The notes under the pieces were generated by a model. That model was not told the DNA's origin and ran no database searches. It saw only the letters and a program-made list of their open reading frames with translations. A stretch of 61,438 nt of DNA. Source: an uncultured Eubacteriales bacterium. Its GTDB lineage: Bacteria; Bacillota; Clostridia; Oscillospirales; Acutalibacteraceae. The stretch spans positions 1 to 61,438 of the forward strand of contig CAKSHH010000014.1 in the NCBI GenBank assembly GCA_934456435.1, read 5' to 3'. Below are positions 42,515 through 50,261 of this stretch, piece by piece; within the stretch, counting starts at the first letter, position 1, and the number at the start of each line of letters is the position of its first letter. The position numbers were made by a program, and so were the translations under genes.

Positions 42515-44419
42515 ATGGCAAAGAAAGTTTTAAGTATTGTTTTGGCTGTACTTTTTGTCTTCTCAAGCTTTGCTATTGTCGGATCGGCAGCGGATGATGT
42601 TGTTTATCCCGATGAAGAGATGGCAATAACAAACCCGAAAGACAGAATCGACATTGTTTTTCTTAGCGGAAAAATAAAGTCAACCAATCTTCGCGAAACT
42701 CCGGCGGACGAAGAGATCCTTGAGTACAACCTCAGCTTCTGGTCTCAGGAGATCATTGATGAGTATCACGCTCTTAAGGCTAAGGGCGCTTCTGACGCAG
42801 AGTGGGAAGCTCTTTACGAGAAGATGAAGACTCCGTGGAATGACGACTACGAGTACTGGGGAGACTACAGGTACAAGTACTATGCAACGGATCCGGAGAA
42901 TGACATCGACGATAAGAACGCTGTTGCAAAAGTATGGTATGTTCCGAGCAAGACAGAGGTTGAGCCCGGCGAGACCTTCACAGTCGATATGGTTTGCACA
43001 ACAAACTTCTATTTCAGCATTCTCTATGCAACCATTTTCTATGATAAGACAAACATCGATATCATAGAGAACATGGATGCAGACAAGGGCGACGTTGGTT
43101 TCACCTTCGGTCCTGAGTTTGAAACCTGGAGACTTATCGGCGATAAGCCGTACTTCGATTGGGGTATGTCTCCGCGTGACGGCGACGTTCGTCCGCTTAA
43201 CTGGCCGAAGGCTCTTCAGAACGAAGCTGCTTACAACCAGTATGCAGGCTGCCGTGTAATTTCATTTGCCGATAATTCAAAAAAGGATCAGGCCAACTTT
43301 GTTAAGGCTATCAAGGCTGACAACACAGTTATCGGTACATTTAAATTTAAGGTTAAGGAAGACGCTCAGCCGGGTTATTCGATTAAGTTCTTCACCCCGA
43401 CCGACATTCAGCTTTCTTTCGAGAAGGAAGACCTTTGGACACAGAACAAGAAGATCGACTACGGCTGGCAGTTCGAGCGTGCTAACGGTCCTCAGGACGA
43501 CAGTCTTCCCGATTACCACGCAGCAAGATCAAAGACGATGATCGTTTCTGACTCTTATGTAAACGTTAAGTCAGATACTCCGGTTGTTGAGTATGCTGAT
43601 TACACAGCTCTTGACGCAGCAGTCAATGAGTTCGACAGCGCACTTTCACCGTTCTACACCAAGTCAAGCTGGGTAGCTTATGCTTCAGCAGTTACAGCAG
43701 GTTCAACTCTCTCAAGAACCCTTCTCAAGTCAGAGCAGGCAACAGTTGACGCTGCAACAAAGGCTATCACAGACGCTAAGGCAGCTCTTGTAGCTACAAG
43801 CGTTATCAGCGCTGAAACAGTTGGCACACCGACAATCGGTTCCGAAGCAAACGTTAAGGTTGTTGTTTCAGGTTCTCCTGAGGCTATCCGTCTTGTTGAT
43901 GCTAACGATCCTGAAGTAAGCACAACATTTGAGCGCGGCAACGTTATGATTACAGAAGACGGCGACAACGAGATCTGGACATTCAAAGTTCTTGCTTCCG
44001 AGGCAAGCTCAACATACAATGTATTTGCCAGATACAGCAAAGAGTGGCTCGGCGATTACAAGGTTCTTACCGTAAACGCAGTTGACGGTCTTGACCTCAG
44101 CATCCATTCAATTTCTATCCCCGATATGTATCCTGCAGGAACATATATGGACGGTAAGATCAAGAAGGGTGTTCATCAGGTAATCATCAAAACAAGCACA
44201 GACGTATGCAAGATTCAGTTTGTTGCTCCTGACGGTTCAACTCGTACATACGACAACAAGAATTATCCTCCTGTTGTTCTTGACAGCGGCGAGTGCGTAT
44301 GGACAATCAACTACAACTTCGACTACCTCGGAGCTCTTAACCTTGATTTGAGAACTCGTGCAGTTACAACTACATTTGCTCTCACAGGCGACAGCATCAC
44401 AGGTAGAGTAATGTACTAA
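42515..44419 (+). CDS. Secreted protein with cohesin-like segment, one FIVAR-type repeat and a C-terminal module
   Basis: 634 aa; AGGAGG precedes the ATG. The signal peptide is about residues 1-25 (ending VGSAA). A region at about 140-335 has TEVEPGETFTVDMVC, ILYATIFYDKTNIDII and VIGTFKFKVKEDAQPG. This order (PGxTFTVxV, then xxxYDxxxLxI, then GTFxFKVKxxAxPG) is the hallmark of cohesin and related CBM-like beta-sandwiches. One FIVAR-type repeat follows (ADYTALDAAVNEFDSAL, about 365-430). The C-terminal 80 residues (KIQFVAPDGSTRTY) match the truncated gene at 1-279. There is no dockerin and no visible sortase or SLH anchor. If the cohesin reading is right, it could receive dockerins of its neighbours. 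That is an inference and needs a structure test. Confidence 0.7.
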   Translation: MAKKVLSIVLAVLFVFSSFAIVGSAADDVVYPDEEMAITNPKDRIDIVFLSGKIKSTNLRETPADEEILEYNLSFWSQEIIDEYHALKAKGASDAEWEALYEKMKTPWNDDYEYWGDYRYKYYATDPENDIDDKNAVAKVWYVPSKTEVEPGETFTVDMVCTTNFYFSILYATIFYDKTNIDIIENMDADKGDVGFTFGPEFETWRLIGDKPYFDWGMSPRDGDVRPLNWPKALQNEAAYNQYAGCRVISFADNSKKDQANFVKAIKADNTVIGTFKFKVKEDAQPGYSIKFFTPTDIQLSFEKEDLWTQNKKIDYGWQFERANGPQDDSLPDYHAARSKTMIVSDSYVNVKSDTPVVEYADYTALDAAVNEFDSALSPFYTKSSWVAYASAVTAGSTLSRTLLKSEQATVDAATKAITDAKAALVATSVISAETVGTPTIGSEANVKVVVSGSPEAIRLVDANDPEVSTTFERGNVMITEDGDNEIWTFKVLASEASSTYNVFARYSKEWLGDYKVLTVNAVDGLDLSIHSISIPDMYPAGTYMDGKIKKGVHQVIIKTSTDVCKIQFVAPDGSTRTYDNKNYPPVVLDSGECVWTINYNFDYLGALNLDLRTRAVTTTFALTGDSITGRVMY

Positions 44420-44451
44420 TTTCCGAGTACAATTAAACAATGCTTAATTTC

Positions 44452-44486
44452 AGCCTCCGTGTTTCGGCACGGAGGCTATGCTTTTG
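44452..44486 (+). terminator. Rho-independent terminator
   Basis: A perfect 10-bp stem AGCCTCCGTG (44452-44461) with CACGGAGGCT (44468-44477), a 6-nt loop and then ATGCTTTTG. The T-run is short but the stem is strong. Confidence 0.75.
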
Positions 44487-44511
44487 CCCGAATATTTTAA
44501 ATTTGAAAATA

Positions 44512-44540
44512 TTGACATGAAACATAGAAGATGATAAAAT
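44512..44540 (+). promoter_or_regulatory. Sigma-A promoter upstream of the S24/S26-like gene
   Basis: A perfect TTGACA (44512-44517), a 17-nt spacer and TAAAAT (44535-44540). Transcription would start near 44547. Confidence 0.85.
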
Positions 44541-44589
44541 TAACTGTATATGAGTGCATATATTATATTCAAAAAAGGAGCTGATTCGA

Positions 44590-45057
44590 TTGAACAATAA
44601 TGAAAGCCATAATGACGCGGCTCCGCTTATATATGAAACGCTTGAAAAGCACGGCGAAATATCCTTTGTTTCCGCAGGGCGCAGTATGCTTCCCGTTATT
44701 CGGGACGGTAAGGATACAGTCACCGTGGCAAAGCCGCGCCGCGATATTAAGGCGGGGGACGTCGCGTTCTATCAGCGTGACAACGGACAATTTATTCTTC
44801 AGCGCGTTATGTTCGTCAACGGCGGCACTTTGGTTTTGCGCGGCGATAATCAATGGGGCAATGAATACAATGTAGGCAAGGATCGCATAATCGGTGTGCT
44901 GAAATCCTTTGAAAGGAACGGAAAAAAGCACAGCGTTCGGGACAGGGATTATTTGCTTTACGTCAGAGTTTTGCCGTTGATAAGATTCTTTCGCAAATAC
45001 TTTTATTTGTTCAAGAGTCAAGTATATAAATTTGTTAAATATCTTGTGAAAAGATAA
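44590..45057 (+). CDS. S24/S26 (signal peptidase I-like) protein with a missing catalytic base
   Basis: 155 aa from TTG 44590, with AAAAAAGGAG nine bases upstream. The ATG at 44554 is in frame but has no ribosome site and lies only about 7 bases after the predicted start of transcription. The fold of the family is shown by SAGRSMLPVIRDGK with the nucleophile S32, IKAGDVAFYQRDN, and ILQRVMFVNGGTLVLRGDN. In ER-type signal peptidases the position before the Arg-Val is His (VHRV), and in LepB it is Lys. Here it is Gln (Q71). There is no N-terminal membrane helix; the C-terminus is a strongly basic amphipathic segment that could bind the membrane. It may be a non-peptidase or use another base. Confidence 0.75.
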   Translation: MNNNESHNDAAPLIYETLEKHGEISFVSAGRSMLPVIRDGKDTVTVAKPRRDIKAGDVAFYQRDNGQFILQRVMFVNGGTLVLRGDNQWGNEYNVGKDRIIGVLKSFERNGKKHSVRDRDYLLYVRVLPLIRFFRKYFYLFKSQVYKFVKYLVKR

Positions 45058-45080
45058 ATAATAATCAGGGAGATAAGGTT

Positions 45081-46685
45081 TTGATCAGTACAGTTAATGT
45101 AAGCTTACAGTATGGCGGCAGAGAGCTTTTCAAAGGGGCGGATCTCAAATTCACCGACGGAAACTGCTATGGACTCATAGGAGCAAACGGAGCGGGCAAG
45201 TCCACCTTTTTGAAAATACTTTCCGGCGAAATTGAACCGAACAAGGGCGAGGTAATTATCACTCCGGGCGAGAGAATGTCGGTTCTTCGTCAGGATCACT
45301 TTGCTTTTGATGAATATACCGTTATCCGCACGGTGCTTATGGGAAATCCGCATCTGTGTGAGGTTATGGACGAGAAAGAAGCCCTCTATATGAAAGAGGA
45401 CTTCACGGAAGAGGATGGAATCAAGGTAAGTGAGCTGGAAGAGGAGTTCGCCGAGATGGGCGGCTGGAGCGCGGAAAGTGACGCTGAAATTCTGCTCAAC
45501 GGTCTCGGTGTTACGAACGAGTACCATTACGCTCAGATGAGTGAGCTTGACAATGATATAAAGGTCAAGGTTCTTTTGGCTCAGGCACTTTTCGGAAATC
45601 CCAATATTCTCTTGATGGACGAGCCTACCAACCACCTCGACATCGCGGCGGTCAGATGGCTTGAGGATTTCCTGATTGACCTTGAAAGCACGGTTATCGT
45701 TGTTTCGCATGACCGTCATTTTCTCAACAAGGTCTGTACACACATTGTTGATATTGATTTCGGCAAGATTGAGATGTATGTCGGTAACTACGATTTTTGG
45801 TATGATTACACACAGATCGCACAGCGCCAGTTGAGGGAGCAGAACAAAAAAGCCGAACAGAAAAAGAAAGAATTGCAGGAGTTTATATCACGATTCAGCG
45901 CGAACGCGTCAAAGTCAAAGCAGGCAACGAGCCGTAAGAAGCTTCTTGATGAGCTCAACCTTGAGGATATGCCTGTTTCTTCGCGCCGTTTCCCGTTCGT
46001 TTCCTTCAAACCCGACCGTGAGGTCGGCAACGAGCTTCTGACCGTTTCCGGTATAAGCAAAACCATCGGCGACAGAAAGGTGCTCGACAACGTTTCGTTC
46101 ACGATAAAGCCGCGCGAGAAGGTCGCTTTTGTCGGCACGGACGGACTGGCAAAGACCACGCTTTTCAAAATTCTTGTCGGTGAAATCGAACCCGACGAGG
46201 GTACGTTCAAGTGGGGCGTTACCACATCGCAGTCCTATTTCCCGTCGGATAACTCCGAATTTTTTGACGGCTGTGAGGATTCGCTTATTGACTGGATCCG
46301 CAGATATTCGGATCTCGTTTTTGAAACTGATGTTAGAGGCTGGCTCGGCAGAATGATGTTCTCCGGCGAAGAAGCAACCAAAAAGGCAAAGGTTCTTTCT
46401 GGAGGAGAGCGAGTTCGCTGTATGCTTTGCAAAATGATGCTTTCTGGAGCGAATGTTCTCATTTTTGACGAGCCGACGAACCATCTTGACCTTGAGTCGA
46501 TCGAGTCGCTTAACAAGGGTATAATCAATTTTCCTGAGACGGTTCTCTTCACCTCCCACGACCATCAGTTTGTTCAGACGATTGCCGACAGGATAATTGA
46601 TGTGACTCCGGGCAGTTTCTATGATAAGAACATCACCTATGACGAATATCTTGATGAGCTTGCCGAAAAGGAAGCCGCAAAATAA
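45081..46685 (+). CDS. ABC-F family ATPase (YbiT-like)
   Basis: 534 aa starting at TTG 45081 with AGGGAG upstream. Two ABC domains are joined by a basic helical linker (about 240-300), with no membrane part; ABC-F proteins act on the ribosome. Domain 1 has Walker A GANGAGKST and Walker B NILLMDEPTNHLD. Its usual LSGGQ signature is replaced by MSELDNDIK. Domain 2 has signature LSGGERVR and Walker B VLIFDEPTNHLD. Its Walker A reads GTDGLAKTT (352-360), with Ala where Gly is expected before the Lys. I recall similar NELAKTT forms in Firmicutes YbiT relatives, so this may be a subfamily trait. The specific translation role is unknown. Confidence 0.92.
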   Translation: MISTVNVSLQYGGRELFKGADLKFTDGNCYGLIGANGAGKSTFLKILSGEIEPNKGEVIITPGERMSVLRQDHFAFDEYTVIRTVLMGNPHLCEVMDEKEALYMKEDFTEEDGIKVSELEEEFAEMGGWSAESDAEILLNGLGVTNEYHYAQMSELDNDIKVKVLLAQALFGNPNILLMDEPTNHLDIAAVRWLEDFLIDLESTVIVVSHDRHFLNKVCTHIVDIDFGKIEMYVGNYDFWYDYTQIAQRQLREQNKKAEQKKKELQEFISRFSANASKSKQATSRKKLLDELNLEDMPVSSRRFPFVSFKPDREVGNELLTVSGISKTIGDRKVLDNVSFTIKPREKVAFVGTDGLAKTTLFKILVGEIEPDEGTFKWGVTTSQSYFPSDNSEFFDGCEDSLIDWIRRYSDLVFETDVRGWLGRMMFSGEEATKKAKVLSGGERVRCMLCKMMLSGANVLIFDEPTNHLDLESIESLNKGIINFPETVLFTSHDHQFVQTIADRIIDVTPGSFYDKNITYDEYLDELAEKEAAK

Positions 46686-46722
46686 AAGATATAATAAAGC
46701 CATATAAAAAGGAGAGATATCT

Positions 46723-48315
46723 ATGAAAAAGTTTTTAGCAGTATTTATGAGTCTGGTAATCTTTGTAATGATCGTCGCTCCTATGAGTGCGGTCGCCGAG
46801 GATTCGTGTAATTGCGACACCGTGCCGATAATCTATGTCCGCGGCCGTGCGCCGGTTTACATTGACAAGGATGATCCGGACAGCTATGAGATTCCGGTTT
46901 TTTCGGAAGAGTTTATCAAGAAGGCAGCCAAGGAGCTTGTTCCAATCTATACCAAGGGATATTTGACGGACGATTTTTCGGAATTTAAGACGGTCTTCAC
47001 TCAGTATATGTCGGAGCTTTGCAAGGATTATATGCTTGATAATAACGGTGAAGTTACGAACAATTCGGGACGAAAGAATTGTGAATACTGGAGAAATGTC
47101 CCTCTGAACGATATTCATAAGCCGTCAAACGATGTGACTACGGCGGACGGTGCACAAAGCGAGCTTTATAAGTATTTCTACCAGTACGACAGCCGCATTG
47201 ATCCCTGCGACATTGCGGACGATCTCCATGAGTATATTCAGGCTGTAAAGGAAGTGACCGGACATTCCCGCGTCAAGCTACTTGCAAGATGTCTCGGAAC
47301 GGTAATACTTTCCGCATATCTTGCCGAATACGGTTGGGAGGACGTTGACGATGTTGTTCTCTATAACCCGATTTGTTTTGGCATGGAAGTGACCGATTCG
47401 CTCTTCAATGGCGAGCTTTATTTTGACGCGGACGGAGTTGACTATTTTGCGACTCAGAATCTCGGAAATACGCTGCCGTTTACCCTTCTAAAAGAGATTA
47501 TCACACTTAGCAATAAGCTGAATGGGCTTGATATGACGATGGACTACTTCAACAAAACTGGTACGAAAGTCGCCAAATACGTTACCCCCGATGTTATGAG
47601 AGTCAGCTACGGTACATTTCCGGCTTATTGGGCAATGATTTCTTCCGATAGATTTAAAGAGGCGAGAGATTATATTTTTGCAGGTGTTGAGGATGAATAT
47701 GCAGGCCTCATCAAAAAGATTAACTATTATCATGAAAACGTCGGTTCAAAGCTTACTTCGATGTATAAGCAGATGGAAAAAGACGGCGTGAATGTTTCAA
47801 TAGTTGCGAAGTATGGCTATCAGCTTTTACCGATAGTTTACAATGCAAATCAACAGAGCGATATGCTTGTCACCTGTGAGCAGCAGGCTCCGGGCACGAC
47901 AACGGCACCTATCGGCGAAAAGCTGAGTGATGAATATATCGCACAGGCAAAGGCGAACGGAACGGATAAATATATTTCGCCCGACCTTTCCCTCGATTCG
48001 TCAACTGCACTTTTCCCGAACACAACGTGGTATGTTCAAAACCTCAACCATGACTGTTATCCGTGGGCGCTGTATCCTGTTATTTACAGAATCCTCAGAC
48101 ACGGCGAACAACCGCTTACGGTGTTCAGCGAAAAGGATCTTCCTCAGTATCTTATTTATGAAAAAGACGAGAACGGCACCGAGACAATCAGACCCATGTC
48201 CGAAGAGGATAAGGGCAATCCGATTGAAAGTCCGAGCCTGTTTATGCTGATAAAAAATCTTGTTGTAAATGCTGTGAAGATTTTGATCGAGCAGATAAAG
48301 AAAATATTTATGTAA
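46723..48315 (+). CDS. Secreted alpha/beta-hydrolase-like protein with Cys at the nucleophile position
   Basis: 530 aa; AAAAGGAGAG precedes the ATG. The signal peptide is about 1-26 (ending SAVAED). PIIYVRGRAPVY resembles the first strand and oxyanion region of lipases (PVIFVHGR). VKLLARCLGTVILSAYLAEY has the position and spacing of the nucleophile elbow of a lipase (GHSMGG), but the residues are A-R-C190-L-G, so Cys replaces Ser and Arg replaces His. DDVVLYNPICFG matches the next strand. NLNHDCYPW near residue 445 may hold the catalytic His. It could be a cysteine-type acyl or peptide hydrolase, or a binding protein. It follows the ABC-F gene by 37 bp. Confidence 0.65.
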   Translation: MKKFLAVFMSLVIFVMIVAPMSAVAEDSCNCDTVPIIYVRGRAPVYIDKDDPDSYEIPVFSEEFIKKAAKELVPIYTKGYLTDDFSEFKTVFTQYMSELCKDYMLDNNGEVTNNSGRKNCEYWRNVPLNDIHKPSNDVTTADGAQSELYKYFYQYDSRIDPCDIADDLHEYIQAVKEVTGHSRVKLLARCLGTVILSAYLAEYGWEDVDDVVLYNPICFGMEVTDSLFNGELYFDADGVDYFATQNLGNTLPFTLLKEIITLSNKLNGLDMTMDYFNKTGTKVAKYVTPDVMRVSYGTFPAYWAMISSDRFKEARDYIFAGVEDEYAGLIKKINYYHENVGSKLTSMYKQMEKDGVNVSIVAKYGYQLLPIVYNANQQSDMLVTCEQQAPGTTTAPIGEKLSDEYIAQAKANGTDKYISPDLSLDSSTALFPNTTWYVQNLNHDCYPWALYPVIYRILRHGEQPLTVFSEKDLPQYLIYEKDENGTETIRPMSEEDKGNPIESPSLFMLIKNLVVNAVKILIEQIKKIFM

Positions 48316-48345
48316 AAAAGCGCAGACCGTTTTATGCGGTCTGCG
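48314..48345. terminator. Bidirectional terminator between convergent genes
   Basis: A 9-bp stem CGCAGACCG (48321-48329) with CGGTCTGCG (48337-48345) and a 7-nt loop. The minus strand has six T directly after the stem. The plus strand has TTCTTAGTTTT. Confidence 0.88.
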
Positions 48346-48348
48346 TTC

Positions 48349-48750
48349 TTAGTTTTGTGTTATATATATAAACCGCGGTATTGCTCTTTCGGTTATCTGA
48401 TAAATTCCGGCGTAGTCGCCGCGGAAAAGAACGGTTACGGTGTTTTCGCCGCTTTTTAAAGAAAAGGTCTCCTTGCCGCTGTCCTTGTCGACCGCCGTTA
48501 AATTCGGATTTTTAAGAAGTCCGATATCGACATCCTCGTTATCTATGGCATAAACTGATACCTCTGTCGGTGTGTTGTTGGGGTTGTATATGTTCAGCAC
48601 ACACTCGATATAGACGTAATCCTCGTCGGTGTAGAAATCGACAAAATAGCTTTTGTCGCTGTTGTCAAGTATCGGCGTTTTCTCAACGGAACACGAGCTG
48701 AGAGTGAAAACCGAAACAAAACAAATGAGAAATGAGATTGCTTTTTTCAT
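48349..48750 (-). CDS. Small lipoprotein of unknown function
   Basis: 133 aa with AGGAG before the ATG at 48750. The signal peptide ends in the lipobox LSSC (Cys20), so the mature protein is about 114 residues, lipid-anchored to the outer face of the membrane. The rest is a single beta-sandwich-like domain (YVYIECVLNIYNPNNTPTEV and ENTVTVLFRGDYAG) of the kind that recalls LEA/NHL-type sandwich folds, but no family could be named. It is divergent from the metal-uptake operon. The shared spacer holds a palindrome at 48788-48808. Confidence 0.75.
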   Translation of the reverse strand: MKKAISFLICFVSVFTLSSCSVEKTPILDNSDKSYFVDFYTDEDYVYIECVLNIYNPNNTPTEVSVYAIDNEDVDIGLLKNPNLTAVDKDSGKETFSLKSGENTVTVLFRGDYAGIYQITERAIPRFIYITQN

Positions 48751-48787
48751 ATATTTCTCCTGTCGGATACAATAAAGTCATAATGAT

Positions 48788-48808
48788 AACGGAGTGAATC
48801 GCTCCGTT
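48788..48808. promoter_or_regulatory. Palindrome between divergent lipoprotein and metal-uptake genes
   Basis: Perfect 7-bp arms AACGGAG (48788-48794) and CTCCGTT (48802-48808) around 7 bases, 38 bp before the start of the lipoprotein gene. No T-run follows on either strand, so an operator is as likely as a terminator. Confidence 0.45.
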
Positions 48809-48851
48809 CAATATATTCTATCACACAACGAGACCAAAGACAAGCGCGGTA

Positions 48852-48880
48852 TTGACAAAAAGACTAAAGGGGAGTAAAAT
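48852..48880 (+). promoter_or_regulatory. Sigma-A promoter of the fur/metal-importer operon
   Basis: TTGACA (48852-48857), a 17-nt spacer and TAAAAT (48875-48880). The start of transcription would be near 48887, inside the palindrome at 48878-48906. Confidence 0.88.
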
Positions 48881-48906
48881 ATGAAATTGAGTTTCAGTTT
48901 CATATT
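48878..48906 (+). promoter_or_regulatory. Candidate Fur-family operator
   Basis: Perfect 9-bp arms AATATGAAA (48878-48886) and TTTCATATT (48898-48906) with an 11-bp centre. Inside it TGAAATT-G-AGTTTCA (48882-48896) has the 7-1-7 form of Fur-family boxes with one mismatch. It covers the end of the -10 box and the start of transcription, a usual place for a repressor. Confidence 0.65.
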
Positions 48907-48919
48907 GGAAGTGATAATA

Positions 48920-49339
48920 ATGGAAACATCGTACAACACAAAACAGGGTGAAGTGATACTCTCGTTTCTGAAAAAGGAACCGGGTAAGCATTTCACGGCG
49001 GATGAATTGATAGCCAAGCTTGCGGAAGAGGGAAAGCCCGTCGGCAAGGCGACGGTATACAGACACCTGGACAAGCTGGTAAAGCGCGGAGAGGTGCGGA
49101 GATACATTGTCGAGGAGGGACAGAGCGCCTGCTACGAGTATATCGGCGACGCGCACAACTGTGCGGAGCATTATCATCTTAAATGCTCGCGCTGCGGAGA
49201 TTTGCTCCATGTTGAGTGCGGATTCCTTGATGAGGTCGCAGCGCACATTCTTGAACACCACGGATTCGTGATTAACCCCGAAAGAACGGTGCTTTACGGC
49301 GTGTGCGAAAAATGCAGGGAGGCAGAAAATGAAAAATAA
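48920..49339 (+). CDS. Fur-family metalloregulator (probably Zur-like)
   Basis: 139 aa from the ATG at 48920 (GGAAGTG six bases upstream). The in-frame ATG at 48881 lies at the edge of the -10 box and cannot be used. The winged helix is shown by HFTADELIAKLAEEGKPVGKATVYRHLDKL (parts only: FTADELIAKLAE, GKATVYRHLDKL). The metal domain has HYHLKCSRCGDLLHVEC with a CxxC pair and EHHGF, and ends with VCEKCRE, a second CxxC. Such regulators repress uptake genes when metal is plentiful. It is first in an operon with an ABC importer for zinc or manganese and has a palindrome on its own promoter, so it probably controls itself and the importer. Zinc fits best. Confidence 0.9.
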   Translation: METSYNTKQGEVILSFLKKEPGKHFTADELIAKLAEEGKPVGKATVYRHLDKLVKRGEVRRYIVEEGQSACYEYIGDAHNCAEHYHLKCSRCGDLLHVECGFLDEVAAHILEHHGFVINPERTVLYGVCEKCREAENEK

Positions 49340-50261
49340 GGTTACGGCACTTTTAATGATTGTGCTGATGATTTTTCTGTGCGGCTGTTCATACAATGCA
49401 CCGCGGAAAAGCGATAAGCTCAGTATAGTGTGCTCGATTTTTGCCCCTTACGATTTTGCGCGACAGGTGGCAGGCGACAGGGCGGAGGTCAAAATGCTTT
49501 TACCGACCGGTGTTGAGAGCCACTCCTACGAGCCGACTCCGAAGGATATAATCGAGCTTGAGGACTGTGATATCTTTTTCTACGTCAGCGAGCATACGGA
49601 GACGTGGGTGACGCAGATGACTCACGCGGTGAACGATATCCTTGCCGTTGAAATTGCCGATGAGCTCGGAATTGAGATAAACGGTCACGAGCATCACCAC
49701 GGCGAGGAGCCGCACGAGGAGCACGAAGACGGCGAAACTGACGAGCATATATGGACAAATCTTGAAATTGCGGCGAAGATGGTTGAGTGCATTGCCGAAA
49801 AAATGGGCGAAGCTGATCCTGAAAACGCCGACTTTTATAATGAAAACGCAAAGGAATATGTCGAGAAAATTCTTGAGCTCAGGGACGATTTCAGCGAGCT
49901 TGTCAAAACCTCAAAGCGCAAAGAGATTATTTCGGGTTCACGTTTTGCAATGAAAAACTTTACTCATGAATTTGGGCTTGAATATACTGCCGCATTCGAT
50001 TCCTGCGTTGATAATACCGAGCCGAGCGCGTCGGTTATGGCGCAGATAATCGACAAAATCAAGGCGGACAGGCTGCCCGTGATTTTCTATGAGGAGCTGA
50101 CAGAGCCCAAAATAGCAAGGGCGGTATCGACCGAAACGGGAGTCAAGATGCTGCTTCTTCATTCGTGTCACAACATTTCCTCCGACGAGATGAAGCGCGG
50201 AGAAACCTACCTGTCCTTGATGAGACAGAATTATTATAACCTAAAGGAGGCGTTGAACTGA
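49329..50261 (+). CDS. znuA: Zinc/manganese ABC importer, substrate-binding lipoprotein
   Basis: 310 aa, overlapping the regulator gene by 11 bp. The lipobox is FLCGC (Cys near 19). It belongs to the cluster A-I (ZnuA/TroA/PsaA) binding proteins: SIFAPYDFARQVAGDRAEV, LLPTGVESHSYEPTPKD with a metal His, and SGSRFAMKNFTHEFGL with another. A His/Glu-rich loop (GHEHHHGEEPHEEHEDGE, about 117-136) lies where zinc-specific ZnuA proteins have one. It points to zinc over manganese. It is the first structural gene of the importer and joins the ATPase with a one-base overlap. Confidence 0.94.
   Translation: MKNKVTALLMIVLMIFLCGCSYNAPRKSDKLSIVCSIFAPYDFARQVAGDRAEVKMLLPTGVESHSYEPTPKDIIELEDCDIFFYVSEHTETWVTQMTHAVNDILAVEIADELGIEINGHEHHHGEEPHEEHEDGETDEHIWTNLEIAAKMVECIAEKMGEADPENADFYNENAKEYVEKILELRDDFSELVKTSKRKEIISGSRFAMKNFTHEFGLEYTAAFDSCVDNTEPSASVMAQIIDKIKADRLPVIFYEELTEPKIARAVSTETGVKMLLLHSCHNISSDEMKRGETYLSLMRQNYYNLKEALN

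Noticed and set aside
48820..49107. Minus-strand frames overlapping the Fur-family gene
   Set aside because: They cover the promoter and operator and have no ribosome site or family motif.
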